This document shows, one piece after another, positions 63,425 through 64,000 of a DNA stretch of 64,000 nucleotides. Origin of the DNA: Pseudomonas sp. A-RE-19 (GTDB lineage: Bacteria > Pseudomonadota > Gammaproteobacteria > Pseudomonadales > Pseudomonadaceae); the NCBI RefSeq assembly GCF_019956555.1, contig NZ_JAHBDQ010000013.1:62001-126000 (forward strand), given 5' to 3'. Below the pieces are notes generated by a model. It was not told the origin of the DNA. It searched no databases and saw only the letters and a program-made list of their open reading frames with translations. Made by a program: the position numbers and the translations under genes. The stretch's first letter is position 1. Each line of letters begins with the position of its first letter.

Positions 63425-63720
63425 TCCTGGTCGTCGCGCTGATGATGGCCGTGACCTTTCTGCCCCGCGCATTGCCGCTGCAGGTGAGCACTGACCATTG
63501 GCCTCCCCTGGTCGCCCGGGCGCTGGAATACCTGCCGGTGGCGATCGTCGCTGCCATCAGCCTCACGCCCCTGTTGATCAAGGATCAGCATGTGCAGCTC
63601 GATCGCCCGGAATTTTATGCAGCCATTCCGACGTTGTTATGTGCGTATTTCAGCAAAAACCTCTTTCTCAGCGTAGCGGTGGGCACGGCTTCGTACATCG
63701 CGCTCGGATCGTTCATGTAG
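63403..63720 (+). CDS. azlD: AzlD-family exporter subunit
   Basis: 105 residues from the ATG at 63403, which I chose because it lies inside the azlC end and gives MPDQTFLILVVALMMAVTFL, a typical AzlD N-terminus; the frame continues upstream but through azlC. Three to four membrane spans (VTFLPRALPL, YLPVAIVAAISLTPLL, NLFLSVAVGTASYIAL). Partner of AzlC. Its end overlaps the converging LysR gene by 84 bp. Confidence 0.88.
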   Translation: MPDQTFLILVVALMMAVTFLPRALPLQVSTDHWPPLVARALEYLPVAIVAAISLTPLLIKDQHVQLDRPEFYAAIPTLLCAYFSKNLFLSVAVGTASYIALGSFM

Positions 63721-64000
63721 CGGCAGATCGACCACGTCATTCAGTGCCTTGCCCGACAACTCGGGGTTATTGACCGCCAACCGCACTTCGAGGGAATCTT
63801 CGAAACCCGGGAAAATGGTCAAGCCGTTACGCAGGGCCGCCTCACGGGAAACCATGCCGAGGCCGTCCATTTGCGTGATCAACGACAGAGTCAGGGTCTC
63901 GCTGCAGGAATAGATCATCCGCTTGCCTGACTCGTAGTCGCCGAGGCCCGCGTCGAGAAAGCGCAAGAAGCTGTGGGAATACGGACAATCGTCTGCCGGT
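63637..64000 (-). CDS. LysR-family regulator, C-terminal part (partial)
   Basis: The minus-strand frame is open from the window edge to a stop at 63637, giving about 120 residues of a LysR effector domain (DDCPYSHSFLRFLDAGLGDY, MDGLGMVSREAALRNGLTIF, ALNDVVDLPLHERSERD). The DNA-binding half lies outside. It converges with azlD and overlaps its last 84 bp, so the final 28 residues are encoded opposite azlD. Target unknown; the adjacent operon is possible. Confidence 0.75.
   Translation of the reverse strand, partial: PADDCPYSHSFLRFLDAGLGDYESGKRMIYSCSETLTLSLITQMDGLGMVSREAALRNGLTIFPGFEDSLEVRLAVNNPELSGKALNDVVDLPLHERSERDVRSRAHRYAEKEVFAEIRT

Overview
This 64 kb window is chromosomal DNA from a Pseudomonas of the P. 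fluorescens group. The evidence is its high GC content and codon bias, the many REP/REPIN repeats of the kinds common in that group (GCGGGCAAGCCTCGCTCC, GCGAGCAGGCTCGCTCC and GATCGCAGCCTTCGGCAGCTCC types), and a core gene order that, from memory, follows the P. aeruginosa gshA-tex-ompR/envZ(amgRS)-rimK-hslO-pckA-fdhD-yrfG-nudE-cysQ-dctBD-rmlC stretch. I see no prophage, insertion sequence, CRISPR array, rRNA or tRNA.

Layout. (1) 1-23.5 kb is dominated by sulfur metabolism: metN/metQ with a DszA/NtaA-type flavin monooxygenase and two SfnB/DszC-type flavoproteins, a two-Ig-like-domain protein of unknown role, the cystine transporter tcyJLN with dcyD, divergent epsC (serine O-acetyltransferase), then betT with a BetI-like operator, an SDR/LysR pair, an aldo-keto reductase, tauABCD for taurine and gshA for glutathione. 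(2) 23.7-34 kb is conserved housekeeping: a thioesterase, tex, ompR/envZ, rimB-rimK, hslR, hslO and pckA. (3) 34-37 kb is a small accessory patch of lower GC: a Fic toxin with its antitoxin, a small protein that looks like an antitoxin N-terminus joined to DUF1493, and two paralogous small proteins. (4) 37-50 kb holds small secreted and lipoprotein genes, a RecQ-type helicase, fatty-acid-type enzymes, a YdeP-type molybdoenzyme with FdhD, a decayed LysM/BON (Kbp/YgaU) gene, and yrfG, nudE and cysQ. (5) 50-60 kb has dctD/dctB without their transporter, a lone rmlC, a 970-residue kinase/aminotransferase fusion, and aguB-aguA for agmatine breakdown. (6) 60-64 kb has a DsbA-like protein, an NTF2-like protein, and an apparent operon of a 2-oxoglutarate dioxygenase, a GNAT acetyltransferase and an AzlCD amino acid exporter, meeting a partial LysR gene at the window end.

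How they fit together. The sulfur genes cover import of methionine-like and organosulfur compounds, oxidative release of sulfur (monooxygenases, TauD), cystine/cysteine uptake, synthesis and breakdown, and the glutathione sink; CysQ removes the PAP made during sulfate assimilation. The two loci that most resemble undescribed systems are the SfnB-SfnB-monooxygenase-MetQN operon (unknown organosulfur substrate) and the dioxygenase-GNAT-AzlCD operon (probable production, modification and export of a hydroxylated amino acid).
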